From positions 744,001 through 808,000 of the forward strand of contig NZ_LIXI01000002.1 in the NCBI RefSeq assembly GCF_001905595.1: DNA of 64,000 bases. The letters are read 5' to 3'. Below, piece by piece: positions 7,003 through 15,688 of the stretch. A program made the position numbers and the translations under genes. The stretch comes from Streptomyces sp. CB00316. GTDB taxonomy: Bacteria > Actinomycetota > Actinomycetes > Streptomycetales > Streptomycetaceae. How positions within the stretch are numbered: the first letter of the stretch is position 1; the number at the start of each line of letters is the position of its first letter. A model generated the notes under the pieces. That model saw nothing but the letters and a program-made list of their open reading frames with translations. It was not told the origin of the DNA and made no database searches.

Positions 7003-10000
7003 CTAGTTGGTGCCTATCTTCGCCAGCAGGTCGACGATCCGGGACTGCACCTCGTCGCTGGTGGACCGCTCCGCCAGGAAGAGAACGGTTTCCCCGGAAG
7101 CGAGCCGCGGCAGCTCCGAGGGTTCCATCCCGGCCGAGGTGTAGACGACCAACGGGGTGCGGTTGAGCTGCCCGTTCGCCCGCAGCCAGTCGATGATCCC
7201 GGCGCGCCGACGGCGTACCTGCATCAGGTCCATGACCACCAGGTTCGGCCGCATCCGGCCCGCCAGGTCGACGGCCTCGCTGTCGGTCGCCGCACGGGCG
7301 ACCTGCATCCCGCGCCTCTCCAGCGTCTGCGCCAGCGCCGCCGCGATCTCCTCGTGCTCCTCGATCAGGAGGACGCGGGGCGGGTGCTGCTCGCTGTCGC
7401 GGGGGGCCAGAGCCTTGAGGAGGACGGCCGGGTCCGCCCCGTACGCGGCCTCCCGGGTCGCCTGCCCCAGACCGGCCGTGACCAGCACCGGAACCTCGGC
7501 GGCGACGGCCGCCTGGCGCAACGACTGCAACGCCGTACGCGTGATGGGCCCGGTCAGCGGGTCGACGAAGAGCGCGGCGGGGAACGCGGCGATCTGGGCG
7601 TCGACCTCCTCACGGGAGTTGACGATCACCGGACGGTAGCCCCGGTCGCTGAGCGCCTGCTGGGTCGGTACGTCGGGGGCGGGCCAGACGAGCAGCCGGC
7701 GCGGGTTGTCCAGCGGCTCGGGTGGCAGTTCGTCGTCCAGCGGGCGGGGCTGCGGCCGGTTGGCGACCTCGACCGCACCGCCGGGCCCGTCCAGCGGCTC
7801 GGGGCCCTCGGCGCCCTCGTCGGGCGCCCCTATGGCGTACGCGCGCCCCTCGGCCACCGGAGGCGCCAGCAACTGGCCGGAGCCGGGGTTGGTGGGGTCG
7901 GTGGGCCCTTGACCCTCGGAGGGCTGGGGCTGCTGGGTGCCGTGGGGCTGCTGCTGCTGCTGCTGCTGCGCGGCGGCCGGGTCCGGGCCTGCGGCAGGCG
8001 GCGGGGCCGTGGGGCGCTCGCCCTCCGGCGGGGCGGAGAGCTTGCGGCGCCGGCCGGCGCCGCCGAGGCTGGGCTGCTGGTTCGGCGGGGTGGGGACGAG
8101 CTGGTTCTGCTGCGGGGTGAGGTGCTGCGCGAACGGCACCCCCTGGCCCAGCGTCCGCACGCTGAACGCGCGCCCCTGGGTGGAGTCCGGGTTGACGCCC
8201 GCCATCGGCTCCTCGGCGGGCAGCGGCTGCCGCCGGGCGTCCGGCAGTGGAACGCCCGTGCCGGAGTCGGCCGGGTGCGCCGCCGGGACGGCCGCGGTGC
8301 CGGTGGTGTGGGCGGTCTGCCCGTTGCCGCCCCAGGACCGGTCGTCCGGCGCGGGACGGGGGGAGGCCGGGGCTTGCGGTACGCCCCCCCAGGGCTGCTC
8401 GTCCGGTACCGCGTCGCCGGGGAGGGGCGTGTCCTGGTCCGGGGCACCCGACCAGTCGGCGTGCGGCGCCACGGGGTGGGCCTGCGGGGGCGTGTGGCCG
8501 GCCTCGGGGGCGGAGCGCCCGTGGTGGCTCTCGTCGCCGGACAGGGGTTCGGGGGCGGTGCCCGGTGCCGGGACGGACGCGGGGGCGGTGGCCGGTGCGG
8601 CGGCCGGGGACCGGTCCGCGTCGGCGGGCGGCAGGGCGAAGGCGGTACGCGGACCGGCCTCGGCGGCCGTGCGCTCCTGGGCGGCGGCCAGCGCTCGGCG
8701 GGCCCGACGGCCACCGGGCTGTTGGGCCTGGGCTTGCTGGTTGTGGCCGCTCGGGCCCTGGTCCGGGCTCGTTGCGCCGTTGCCGGCCGCGAGGGCGGGG
8801 AGCGCCGGGCGGTGCTCGCCCTCACGCCGTGCCCGCCGACCGGCGGGCGGCACCGGCTGCTGCGGATCCGCCGGTACGCCCTGCGGTGGCACGGTCTGCC
8901 CGCGCTGGGGGCGTCCGGCGCCCTGGGCGCCCTCGGCCGCGGTGACGACGGAGCCCTCGGACGGCGCGGCAGGCGCGGCGGAGGTCAGCGCGAGGGCCTG
9001 CCGCTGCGGCTGCTGCTGGGGTTGCCGCTGAGCGGTCTGGGGCGATCCGGTCTGGGGCGATCCGATCTGCGGCGGCCCGATCTGCGGCGGACCACTCTCC
9101 GCAACACCGTTCCCCCTGACCTCGACCCCGGCCCCGCTCTCCGCCGGGCTGGGCCGTCCGCGCCTGCGCCCCGACCCCTCGCCCTGCTGGGCCGGGATCA
9201 GCTCGGAAACCGCCTGCTCCTCGTCCGCGGCCGGACCTCGGCGAGCCCGGCGCCGCCCGGTCGGCTCGGCGACGGGCCCGTCCGCCGGGCCCTCCGCGGT
9301 CTCGGCCTCGGGCGCACCTCCGGGGATGTCCAGGAACGCGTCGGTCGACGGCCGACGCGCCCGGCGCCGCCCGCCACTGGTCACGCCCGGAGCCCCGACA
9401 CCCTCGGACGGCGCGGGCGGCGTGGGCGGAGCCAGGGAGGTCTCCACCGGCACCTCAGGGGGCGCGATGGCGCCCGAGCCGGCGCCGATCGGGATGTCGA
9501 GGACGTACGCGCTGCCGCTCATCCCCGGCATCTCGTGGGTCTGGAGCACACCGCCGTGCGCCTGGACGATGCCGCGCACGATCGGCTCGTGCACCGGATC
9601 TCCCCCGGCGAACGGCCCGCGCACCTCGATCCGTACGACGTCACCGCGCTGGGCGGCGGCCACGACGACGGTCGAGTCGACGTATCCGCCGCCGGGGACG
9701 GCCCGGGTCTTGCCGGTCGAGTCGACACCACAGACGTCCGCGACGAGATGGGCGAGGGCGGTCGAGAGCCGGACCGCGTCGACCTCGGCCTCGATGGGCG
9801 GAGCGTGCACGGCGAACTGGGCGCGCCCGGGTCCGATCAGCTCGACCGCCCCGTCGATCCCGCCCGTCACGATCCCGTCGATCATCGCGGGGGCCTTGTG
9901 CAGCCCCTCCACGCCCGCGTCGAGGCGCTGGTAGCTCAGCACGCTGTCGACGAGGGTGGTCATCCGGGCGTACCCGGCGGCGAGGTGGTGCAGGATCTGG

Positions 10001-11124
10001 TTGGCCTCGGGCCACAGCTGCCCGGCCGGGTCGGCGGCGAGCATGGACAGCTCACCGCGCAGCTCCTCCAGGGGCCCGCGCAGCGAACCGCCGAGGACGG
10101 CGGTGAGCTGGGAGTGCTGGGCGCCCATGGAGGCGAGGAGCTCGGCCTGCCCCTCGACCTCGGCGGAGTACCGCTCGGTCCGGTCGGCCAGCTCGGCGGC
10201 GTGGGCCTCCTTGAGCGCCTCCAACTCGGCCGCGTGCGCTTCCTTCAGCGCCGTGACCTCGTCGGAGTGGCTGGTGGTCAGCTCGGCGACGACGTTCTTG
10301 TGCTGGGCGGACAGTTCTTCGTACGGCCTGCGGTCGGTGAAGGTCATCACGGCGCCGACGAGCTGGTCCCCGTCGCGCACGGGCGCGGTCGTCAGGTCCA
10401 CGGGCACCTGGGCGCCGCTCTTGGACCAGAGCACCTGGCCGCGTACGCGGTGCTTGCGCCCGGACTTGAGGGTGTCGGCGAGCGGCGACTCCTCGTACGG
10501 GAACGGCTCGCCCTCCGCCCGCGAGTGCAGGATCAGCGGGTGCAGCTCCTGGCCGCCCAGGTCGCTGGCCCGGAAGCCGAGGATCTGTGCGGCGGCGGGG
10601 TTGACGAGGACGACGCGCCCGTCCGTGTCGGTGCCCACGACGCCCTCGGACGCGGCGCGCAGGATCATCTCGGTCTGGCGCTGCGAGCGGGCCAGCTCGG
10701 CCTCGGTGTCGACGGTGCCGGAGAGGTCCCGTACGACGAGCATGAGCAGTTCGTCACCGGTGTAGCTGGAGTGGATGTCGTTGTACGCGGCCTGGCCGCT
10801 GTCCAGGCTGGCGCTGGTGACCTCGACCGGGTACTCGTGCCGGTCGGTGCGGCGCGCGATCATGCGCGTCGGCTTGGTCCTGCCCTGCTCGTCCGCAGCC
10901 TCGGGCCGGCGCATCGATCCCGGGATCAGCTTGGAGTCGAACTCCGGCAGCAGATCCAGCAGTCCGCGACCGACGAGCGCGGTGCCCGGGGTCTCGAACA
11001 TTTCGAGGGCGATGGCGTTGGCGTTGACGACCGTGCCGTTGCAATTGACGAGCAGGAGCCCGTCCGGAAGGGCATCGAGTATGGCTGCGAGGCGAGCAGT
11101 GCCTCGGGATGGCCTGCTGCTCAC
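7003..11124 (-). CDS. PAS-domain hybrid pseudokinase-like protein with receiver-like C-terminus
   Basis: A 1373-residue, probably cytosolic protein. Order: PAS (about 10-130), PAS (about 150-265), a coiled coil with repeated LKEAHAAEL heptads (about 275-330), a DHp-like helix pair, a HATPase-like domain (to about 545), a roughly 600-residue Pro/Gln/Ala-rich disordered linker, and two receiver-like folds (about 1160-1250 and 1255-1370). The phospho-histidine is missing: the H-box reads GGSLRGPLEEL with no His. The N-box is also eroded (TALAHLVADV). The last receiver keeps VVMDLMQ and VYTSAG but ends FLAERS where the conserved Lys should be. A signalling scaffold or ligand-driven regulator is more likely than an active kinase (inference). 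GGAGG precedes the GTG start. Confidence 0.75.
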   Translation of the reverse strand: MSSRPSRGTARLAAILDALPDGLLLVNCNGTVVNANAIALEMFETPGTALVGRGLLDLLPEFDSKLIPGSMRRPEAADEQGRTKPTRMIARRTDRHEYPVEVTSASLDSGQAAYNDIHSSYTGDELLMLVVRDLSGTVDTEAELARSQRQTEMILRAASEGVVGTDTDGRVVLVNPAAAQILGFRASDLGGQELHPLILHSRAEGEPFPYEESPLADTLKSGRKHRVRGQVLWSKSGAQVPVDLTTAPVRDGDQLVGAVMTFTDRRPYEELSAQHKNVVAELTTSHSDEVTALKEAHAAELEALKEAHAAELADRTERYSAEVEGQAELLASMGAQHSQLTAVLGGSLRGPLEELRGELSMLAADPAGQLWPEANQILHHLAAGYARMTTLVDSVLSYQRLDAGVEGLHKAPAMIDGIVTGGIDGAVELIGPGRAQFAVHAPPIEAEVDAVRLSTALAHLVADVCGVDSTGKTRAVPGGGYVDSTVVVAAAQRGDVVRIEVRGPFAGGDPVHEPIVRGIVQAHGGVLQTHEMPGMSGSAYVLDIPIGAGSGAIAPPEVPVETSLAPPTPPAPSEGVGAPGVTSGGRRRARRPSTDAFLDIPGGAPEAETAEGPADGPVAEPTGRRRARRGPAADEEQAVSELIPAQQGEGSGRRRGRPSPAESGAGVEVRGNGVAESGPPQIGPPQIGSPQTGSPQTAQRQPQQQPQRQALALTSAAPAAPSEGSVVTAAEGAQGAGRPQRGQTVPPQGVPADPQQPVPPAGRRARREGEHRPALPALAAGNGATSPDQGPSGHNQQAQAQQPGGRRARRALAAAQERTAAEAGPRTAFALPPADADRSPAAAPATAPASVPAPGTAPEPLSGDESHHGRSAPEAGHTPPQAHPVAPHADWSGAPDQDTPLPGDAVPDEQPWGGVPQAPASPRPAPDDRSWGGNGQTAHTTGTAAVPAAHPADSGTGVPLPDARRQPLPAEEPMAGVNPDSTQGRAFSVRTLGQGVPFAQHLTPQQNQLVPTPPNQQPSLGGAGRRRKLSAPPEGERPTAPPPAAGPDPAAAQQQQQQQPHGTQQPQPSEGQGPTDPTNPGSGQLLAPPVAEGRAYAIGAPDEGAEGPEPLDGPGGAVEVANRPQPRPLDDELPPEPLDNPRRLLVWPAPDVPTQQALSDRGYRPVIVNSREEVDAQIAAFPAALFVDPLTGPITRTALQSLRQAAVAAEVPVLVTAGLGQATREAAYGADPAVLLKALAPRDSEQHPPRVLLIEEHEEIAAALAQTLERRGMQVARAATDSEAVDLAGRMRPNLVVMDLMQVRRRRAGIIDWLRANGQLNRTPLVVYTSAGMEPSELPRLASGETVLFLAERSTSDEVQSRIVDLLAKIGTN

Positions 11125-11370
11125 GACGACGCTTCCTCCCTGATTACCGCACCTTGCCGACAGCGGGCCCCATCTTGCCCCTCGGGCCGCAGACTGTCAC
11201 TGGAGGAGTCTAAGGCCAGGGGAGGGCCCGAGGGCGGCGGATGAGGGGGAGCTCTCACCAAGGTTCTGTGCACGGCGTGTACGCCACCGGCCTGCGACGT
11301 GAGCGTCCGCGCACCCTGTGACGTGCGCGGACGCGGGACGGCGAAGGCCTTGCCGAAGATCGGCGAGGGC

Positions 11371-11922
11371 CTATCGGAGATCGGGGAGCACCGGAACCAG
11401 GTTGTTCCAGCGAGCGATCTCGCAGCCGTCGCCCCGGGTCACGGTGGTGTCCACGGCCCGGCCCTCCCACGTTCCGACGATGCGGGCGGAGGCGTCGCCG
11501 CCGTAGATCATGGTGCACATGGTGCCCTGGGGCGCCGGCTGGAACAGCTCCTGCCCCGCCCGGGTCGCCCCGACCTCCGCGAGCCGGTCACAGGCGCCCT
11601 GCCGCTCAGGGTGGGTGCCTCCGGTGGGCCCGCAGGTCAGCTCGAACGTCCCGTCGGCCCCGGCGACCCCGGAGCGCTCCACGGTCACGGTGAGCCGGGT
11701 CCGCGCGGCGGGCTTCTCCTGGCCCCCGCCGCTGCCGCCGTCCAGGAACGAGGGGAGCGGCGGGAGCGGCACAGGCAGCGGCCCGAGGGCGGGGAAGGCC
11801 GAGGAGAGGGGACCGGCGGTGGGCACGGCCGAGGGCACCGGACCGGTGGCGGTCGCGGCGGGGGCGGTGGTGGCCAGTGCGGCGAGCGATACGACGGCGG
11901 CGAAAGCGAGACGGCGCAACAT
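11371..11922 (-). CDS. secreted subtilisin-inhibitor-like (SSI) protease inhibitor
   Basis: A 183-residue secreted protein: MLRRLAFAAVVSLAALATTAPAA is a signal peptide, followed by a Pro-rich spacer (about 28-70) not usual in classical SSI proteins. The inhibitor domain keeps the family pattern LTCGPTGGTHPERQGACDRL, then the reactive-site disulfide region CTMIYG (scissile P1 residue by position Met), VGTWEGRAVDTTVTRGDGCE and the C-terminal ARWNNL. Four cysteines in two pairs match the two SSI disulfides. Such inhibitors regulate extracellular serine proteases during differentiation. AGGAG lies 6 bases before the ATG. Monocistronic. Confidence 0.85.
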   Translation of the reverse strand: MLRRLAFAAVVSLAALATTAPAATATGPVPSAVPTAGPLSSAFPALGPLPVPLPPLPSFLDGGSGGGQEKPAARTRLTVTVERSGVAGADGTFELTCGPTGGTHPERQGACDRLAEVGATRAGQELFQPAPQGTMCTMIYGGDASARIVGTWEGRAVDTTVTRGDGCEIARWNNLVPVLPDLR

Positions 11923-12220
11923 GCGGGCTCCTGTATCTCCGCATCACGGACGACCGCGGATGCGACGGATGTCGAGGTGGGCGGTCGGCTGCTGGGCGGC
12001 GGGCCGACCGCTCGCGGCCGCACCCGGCCGCTACCGACCGGCGGAGGCCGAAGCCCCCACGCCTCTCTAACGCGTCTCCCGCCCGGACGTTGCGCCACCA
12101 CGCCGAAGTGCTTTGCCCTGGCCCCCGCATGGCTAGTAACGTGAGCGGCGATTGGTGGCACGACGCTCGACTGTGTCATCATCTGCACGCACCCACTCGC
12201 GTTCGCGCGAGGTGTGTGGA

Positions 12221-12311
12221 GGAGGCGTCGCCTAGTCCGGTCTATGGCGCCGCACTGCTAATGCGGTTTGGGTCTTAAAGCCCATCGAGGGTTCAAATCC
12301 CTCCGCCTCCG
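12221..12311 (+). tRNA. tRNA-Ser (anticodon GCU)
   Basis: Acceptor arms GGAGGCG and CGCCTCC, anticodon stem CCGCA/TGCGG with loop CTGCTAA (anticodon GCT, 12257-12259), a long class II variable arm as expected for serine, and T arm GAGGG-TTCAAAT-CCCTC. Discriminator base G at 12311; CCA is not encoded. Confidence 0.95.
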
Positions 12312-12318
12312 CTCCACC

Positions 12319-12351
12319 CCGAAGCCTCGTGCCCCTGGCACGGGGCTTCGG
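12319..12351 (+). terminator. terminator after tRNA-Ser
   Basis: CCGAAGCC-T-CGTGCC pairs with GGCACG-G-GGCTTCGG around a 3-nt loop, eight bases after the tRNA. Confidence 0.75.
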
Positions 12352-12526
12352 TCGTTCCCGGCGCGGAGCCACGTGTGCGCCGTGGTCAAGGGGGCGGCCC
12401 AGATCTGCCCCAGAAGAGTGTTTCCGCAGGTCAGAGGTGGTGCGGGCAATGGATTTCGCGTCACGGCGCAGGTCATGTAATGTTGTTCCCGCAACGCCGA
12501 CCAGGCAGAAAAGCCCGGAACGCCAA

Positions 12527-12599
12527 GCACTCGTAGCTTAACGGATAGAGCATCTGACTACGGATCAGAAGGTTGCAGGTTCGAATCCTGCCGAGTGCA
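12527..12599 (+). tRNA. tRNA-Arg (anticodon ACG)
   Basis: 73 nt: acceptor arms GCACTCG/CGAGTGC, anticodon stem TCTGA/TCAGA with loop CTACGGA (anticodon ACG, A34 at 12559), T arm GCAGG-TTCGAAT-CCTGC, discriminator A. A34 of this tRNA is the substrate of TadA, whose gene lies at 53.6-54.1 kb. Confidence 0.95.
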
Positions 12600-12608
12600 C
12601 AGCAAGTG

Positions 12609-12640
12609 AGAGGCCCCCAGGAGCAATCCTGGGGGCCTCT
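12609..12640. terminator. bidirectional terminator
   Basis: 14-bp perfect arms (AGAGGCCCCCAGGA / TCCTGGGGGCCTCT) with a GCAA loop, between tRNA-Arg (plus) and the convergent oxidoreductase gene (minus). Confidence 0.85.
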
Positions 12641-12644
12641 GGCG

Positions 12645-13862
12645 TTATCCGGCCTTCGCGGCCTTCGCGGCCCTCGGGTGCGGCAAGGGGGCCGGCTCCT
12701 GTGTGACGCCGCGTCGGCGGGTCGGCAGGCCGAGGGTCGGGTTGGCGACGCCCCAGGCCGCGCCCTTGCAGACCAGCTCCTTGTAGAGGGCGGCGGTCCG
12801 TCCGGTCAGGGCGGCGGGGCGGGAGCGGTCGTCGGCGGTGACGTACTGGATCAGGCCGTCCTTGCGGCCCAGCGAGATGCACTGGTTGAAGTAGCGCAGC
12901 GGGACGGTCGTGGGCTTCGTGCCGGTGAGGCGGGAGGCGATGGAGCCGGCGGCCTGCCAGGCGGTGGGGACGCCGGAGGCGCACGACATGCGCAGCGGCT
13001 TGTCGCCGGGGCCCATCACCAGAGCCGCGTCGCCGATGGCGTACACGTCCGGGTGCGAGACCGAGCGCATGGTGGCGTCAACCACGATCCGGCCCGTGCC
13101 GTCGGCCTCCAGCGCGGTCGCCCGCGCGATCGGGTGGACCGCCAAGCCGGCCGTCCACACGGTGACCGCGGCCGGGATGGTGGAGGACGCGGTGGTGACG
13201 TGGTCGGGCCCGACGGCGGTGACGGCCGTGTGTTCGTGCACGATGATGCCGAGCTTGTCGCAGACCTTGCGCAGGTGGCGGCGGCCCTTGGGGGAGAGCC
13301 AGTCGCCGAGCGCGCCGCGGGCGGCGAGGGCGACGTCGAGGTCGGGGCGGGCCTCGGCGATCTCGGTCGCGGCCTCCAGGCCGGTGAGGCCACCGCCGAC
13401 CACGACCACGGACTGCCCGGCGCCCAGGCCGGCCAGGCGCTCGCGCAGCCGGAGTGCTCCGGGGCGGCCGGCGATGTCGTGGGCGTGTTCGGCGGTGCCG
13501 GGGATGCCGAGGGTGTTCCAGGCGCTGCCGAGGGCGTACACGAGGGTGTCGTACGCGAGTTCCTCGGCGGCGGCGCCCCCGTCCGTGATGCAGACCGTCC
13601 GGCGGTCCACGTCGACGGCGGTGACCCTCGCGAACCGCAGATGAACTCCCGTACCGGCGAACATCTCGGCGAACGGGCGGGCCTTGAGCTCCTGTCCGAC
13701 CGCGAGCTGGTGCATCCTGACCCGCTCGACGAAGTCGGGCTCGGCGTTGACGAGGGTGATGGAGACGTCCTCGCGGCGCAGCCGCCTGGCGAGGCGACCG
13801 GCGGCGATCGCTCCGGCGTATCCGGCTCCGACGACGATGATGCGGTGCTGCGTGAGCTGCAT
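12645..13862 (-). CDS. FAD-dependent NAD(P)H oxidoreductase (NDH-2-like)
   Basis: A 405-residue pyridine-nucleotide-disulfide-type flavoprotein. The N-terminal FAD-binding GxGxxG reads IIVVGAGYAGAIAAGRLA (about 8-25), the NAD(P)H-binding VVVVGGGLTGLEAATEI follows at about 146-162, and the second FAD motif VYAIGDAA sits near 276. The length and PLRYFNQCISLGRKDG segment fit type II NADH dehydrogenase-like enzymes; no C-terminal membrane anchor is obvious. It is directly downstream of an ECF41 sigma factor on the same strand (93-base gap); ECF41 factors characteristically control adjacent oxidoreductase, carboxymuconolactone decarboxylase or epimerase genes, so this is its probable target. Confidence 0.83.
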   Translation of the reverse strand: MQLTQHRIIVVGAGYAGAIAAGRLARRLRREDVSITLVNAEPDFVERVRMHQLAVGQELKARPFAEMFAGTGVHLRFARVTAVDVDRRTVCITDGGAAAEELAYDTLVYALGSAWNTLGIPGTAEHAHDIAGRPGALRLRERLAGLGAGQSVVVVGGGLTGLEAATEIAEARPDLDVALAARGALGDWLSPKGRRHLRKVCDKLGIIVHEHTAVTAVGPDHVTTASSTIPAAVTVWTAGLAVHPIARATALEADGTGRIVVDATMRSVSHPDVYAIGDAALVMGPGDKPLRMSCASGVPTAWQAAGSIASRLTGTKPTTVPLRYFNQCISLGRKDGLIQYVTADDRSRPAALTGRTAALYKELVCKGAAWGVANPTLGLPTRRRGVTQEPAPLPHPRAAKAAKAG

Positions 13863-13938
13863 GTCCTGACTCCTGTCTCGCGCGGTTTCGCCCCTTGAAC
13901 CGGGCAGCCCGCTGTTTCCTGACAGGTGACGGTTGTGA

Positions 13939-13951
13939 CCTGTGTCACAGG
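13939..13951. promoter_or_regulatory. inverted repeat in the oxidoreductase promoter region
   Basis: CCTGTG-T-CACAGG is a perfect inverted repeat within the 93-base gap between the ECF41 gene and the oxidoreductase gene; on the coding strand GGTCACAACCGTCACC follows. It may be part of a promoter or operator; I could not fit the ECF41 consensus with certainty. Confidence 0.35.
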
Positions 13952-13955
13952 GTGG

Positions 13956-14900
13956 TCAGAAGGCGTGGAGCAGGGGCTCTCCGTGGTCGGTGGCCGCCCA
14001 CCGCCGGGTCGCGCGTTCGAGCTTGTCGGGGTTGGCCTGACTGCGGAACGCGGCGATGCCCTCCGCCGTGATCTCCACGCACAGGACGCCGATGACCCGG
14101 CCGTCGAGGACGACCACGACGGCGGGGGCGCCGTTGGCGGTCGTGAGGTGGACCTCGGGGGAGCCACCGACGAGATCGCGCTTGGCCTTGCTCGGCTTGA
14201 ACAGACCCCGCATGAACTTCGCGACCGCGAGCGCCCCCTCGAACGGCTTGGTGCGGGCCGGAACTTTCCCGCCGCCGTCGCCGATCGCGATGGCGTCCGA
14301 GGTGAGGAGCCGTACGAGCGGCTCGGTCTGCCCGCTGGTCGCGGCGGCGAGGAACTCCTCGACGATCCGCCGGGCGGAGGCCTCGTCGATCTCCGTACGG
14401 GCCTTGCCCCGTGCGACGTGCTGCTTGGCGCGGTGGAAGATCTGCTGGCAGGAGGCCTCGGTGATGTCGAGGATCTCCGCGATCTTCCGGTGCGGGTAGT
14501 CGAACGCCTCCCGCAGCACGTACACCACCCGCTCGTTGGGCGAGAGGCGCTCCATGAGGGCGAGGACGGCGTACGAGAGCGACTCGCGCTGCTCGGCGGT
14601 CTCGGCGGGGCCGAGCATCGGGTCCCCGGCGAGCAGCGGCTCGGGCAGCCACTGGCCGACGTACGACTCACGCCGGGCGCGGGCCGAGGTGAGCTGGTTG
14701 AGGCAGACGTTGGTGAGGACCTTCGTCAGCCAGGCCTCGGGGACCTCGATGCGGTCGATGTCCGCGGCCTGCCACCGCAGGAACGTGTCCTGCACGGCGT
14801 CCTCGGCATCGCTCGCCGAGCCGAGGAGGCGGTAGGCGATGGCCTCCAGGCGGGGCATGGAGGCCTCGAAACGGTCCATCTGGGTCCGTGTCAGAGCCAT
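13956..14900 (-). CDS. sigJ: ECF41-type sigma factor with SnoaL-like C-terminal domain (SigJ)
   Basis: A 314-residue ECF sigma factor. Region 2 (RLLGSASDAEDAVQDTFLRW, about 24-43) and region 4 (SPNERVVYVLREAFDYPHRKIAEIL, about 114-138) are followed by a roughly 120-residue SnoaL/NTF2-like domain. The three hallmarks of group ECF41 are present: WLPEPL in the linker, DGGGK in the C-terminal domain and NPDKL near the end. In ECF41 the C-terminal domain replaces a separate anti-sigma factor and modulates activity. The start at 14900 (MALTRTQMDRFEASMP) fits the family; longer frames upstream are arginine-rich. It probably controls the oxidoreductase gene downstream. Confidence 0.9.
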   Translation of the reverse strand: MALTRTQMDRFEASMPRLEAIAYRLLGSASDAEDAVQDTFLRWQAADIDRIEVPEAWLTKVLTNVCLNQLTSARARRESYVGQWLPEPLLAGDPMLGPAETAEQRESLSYAVLALMERLSPNERVVYVLREAFDYPHRKIAEILDITEASCQQIFHRAKQHVARGKARTEIDEASARRIVEEFLAAATSGQTEPLVRLLTSDAIAIGDGGGKVPARTKPFEGALAVAKFMRGLFKPSKAKRDLVGGSPEVHLTTANGAPAVVVVLDGRVIGVLCVEITAEGIAAFRSQANPDKLERATRRWAATDHGEPLLHAF

Positions 14901-14954
14901 GGTCCGGATCCTATGCTCGCCGGTGCGCGGAGCCCCGGGGCGCCGCCCCTGAAC

Positions 14955-15600
14955 CGCTATGCCGGAACGACCCGTTGGGCAGCCCTGCTGTCCCTTTCCG
15001 TCGTTACGTCGGTCGGCGCGGGAGACTGCGGTACGGGCGGGGAGCCCGGTGCGCCGCCCTTCTCGCCCCCGACCGGAGCGTCGGCCGTTGCGACGCCTGG
15101 TGAGACCCCCCTGGGCGCCCTCCGACGCGACGGCCGTCGCCGATGAGGCCAAGGCTGTCCTGGGCGGTGCGGAAAGAAGTCGGGGGCAAGGGCGTGCCGT
15201 CGGCTGCCGGGACCCAGGCGTGTGACGGACCTCGCCGGCGACTACGAGGCCTTCGTCGACGGCTTCGCCGGTACGGAGCGGGACACCGTACGGATCCTCG
15301 GCGTGGAGGGGAACACGGTCCAGGCGGAGCTGGAGGCGCTCCAGAGCGACGGCAGCCTTAAGGTCTTCGAAGGGACATACACGGTTCGCTCAGGTGTGAT
15401 CATGGCGGCCGATGTACGCGAGGTGACGGCGGACGACGCGACCACGCCGAGCGACGGGCCAGGGGCGTCGCTCGTCCTATGAGAACTGCGACGCGGCCCA
15501 GGATGCCGGAGTCGCGCCTCTGTACACGGGTCAACCCGGGTATGGCGACCATCTCGACCGGGATGGCGACGGGATCGCCTGCGAGCCGCACATCCCTTGA
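14955..15600 (+). pseudogene. decayed Excalibur-domain lipoprotein gene
   Basis: Pieces of one secreted protein lie in different frames. A hydrophobic leader (RWAALLSLSVVTSVGAGDC, 14978-15034) is in frame 3; DATAVADEAKAVLGGAER (about 15130-15180) in frame 1; GGKGVPSAAGTQA in frame 2; VTDLAGDYEAFVDGFAGTER to TADDATTPSDGPG (15222-15465) back in frame 3; and the calcium-binding Excalibur end, YENCDAAQDAG through LDRDGDGIACE to the stop at 15600, in frame 1. At least four frame changes mean either a dead gene or several sequencing errors. The intact relatives are lipoproteins with this order of segments (recalled). Confidence 0.7.
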
Positions 15601-15688
15601 GGCGCCGCGCCCGCCGCATCAGTGCCCGGAGCCGGGGTAGCCGGAAGAGCACGGGGCGTGATGGGCGCGCCCGGCTCGGAGGTTACCG

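Noticed and set aside
6601..11244. A 1547-codon open frame on the plus strand
   Set aside because: It is the antisense shadow of the PAS pseudokinase gene: arginine/glycine/valine-rich without domains, and the minus strand has clear PAS and receiver motifs and a ribosome binding site.
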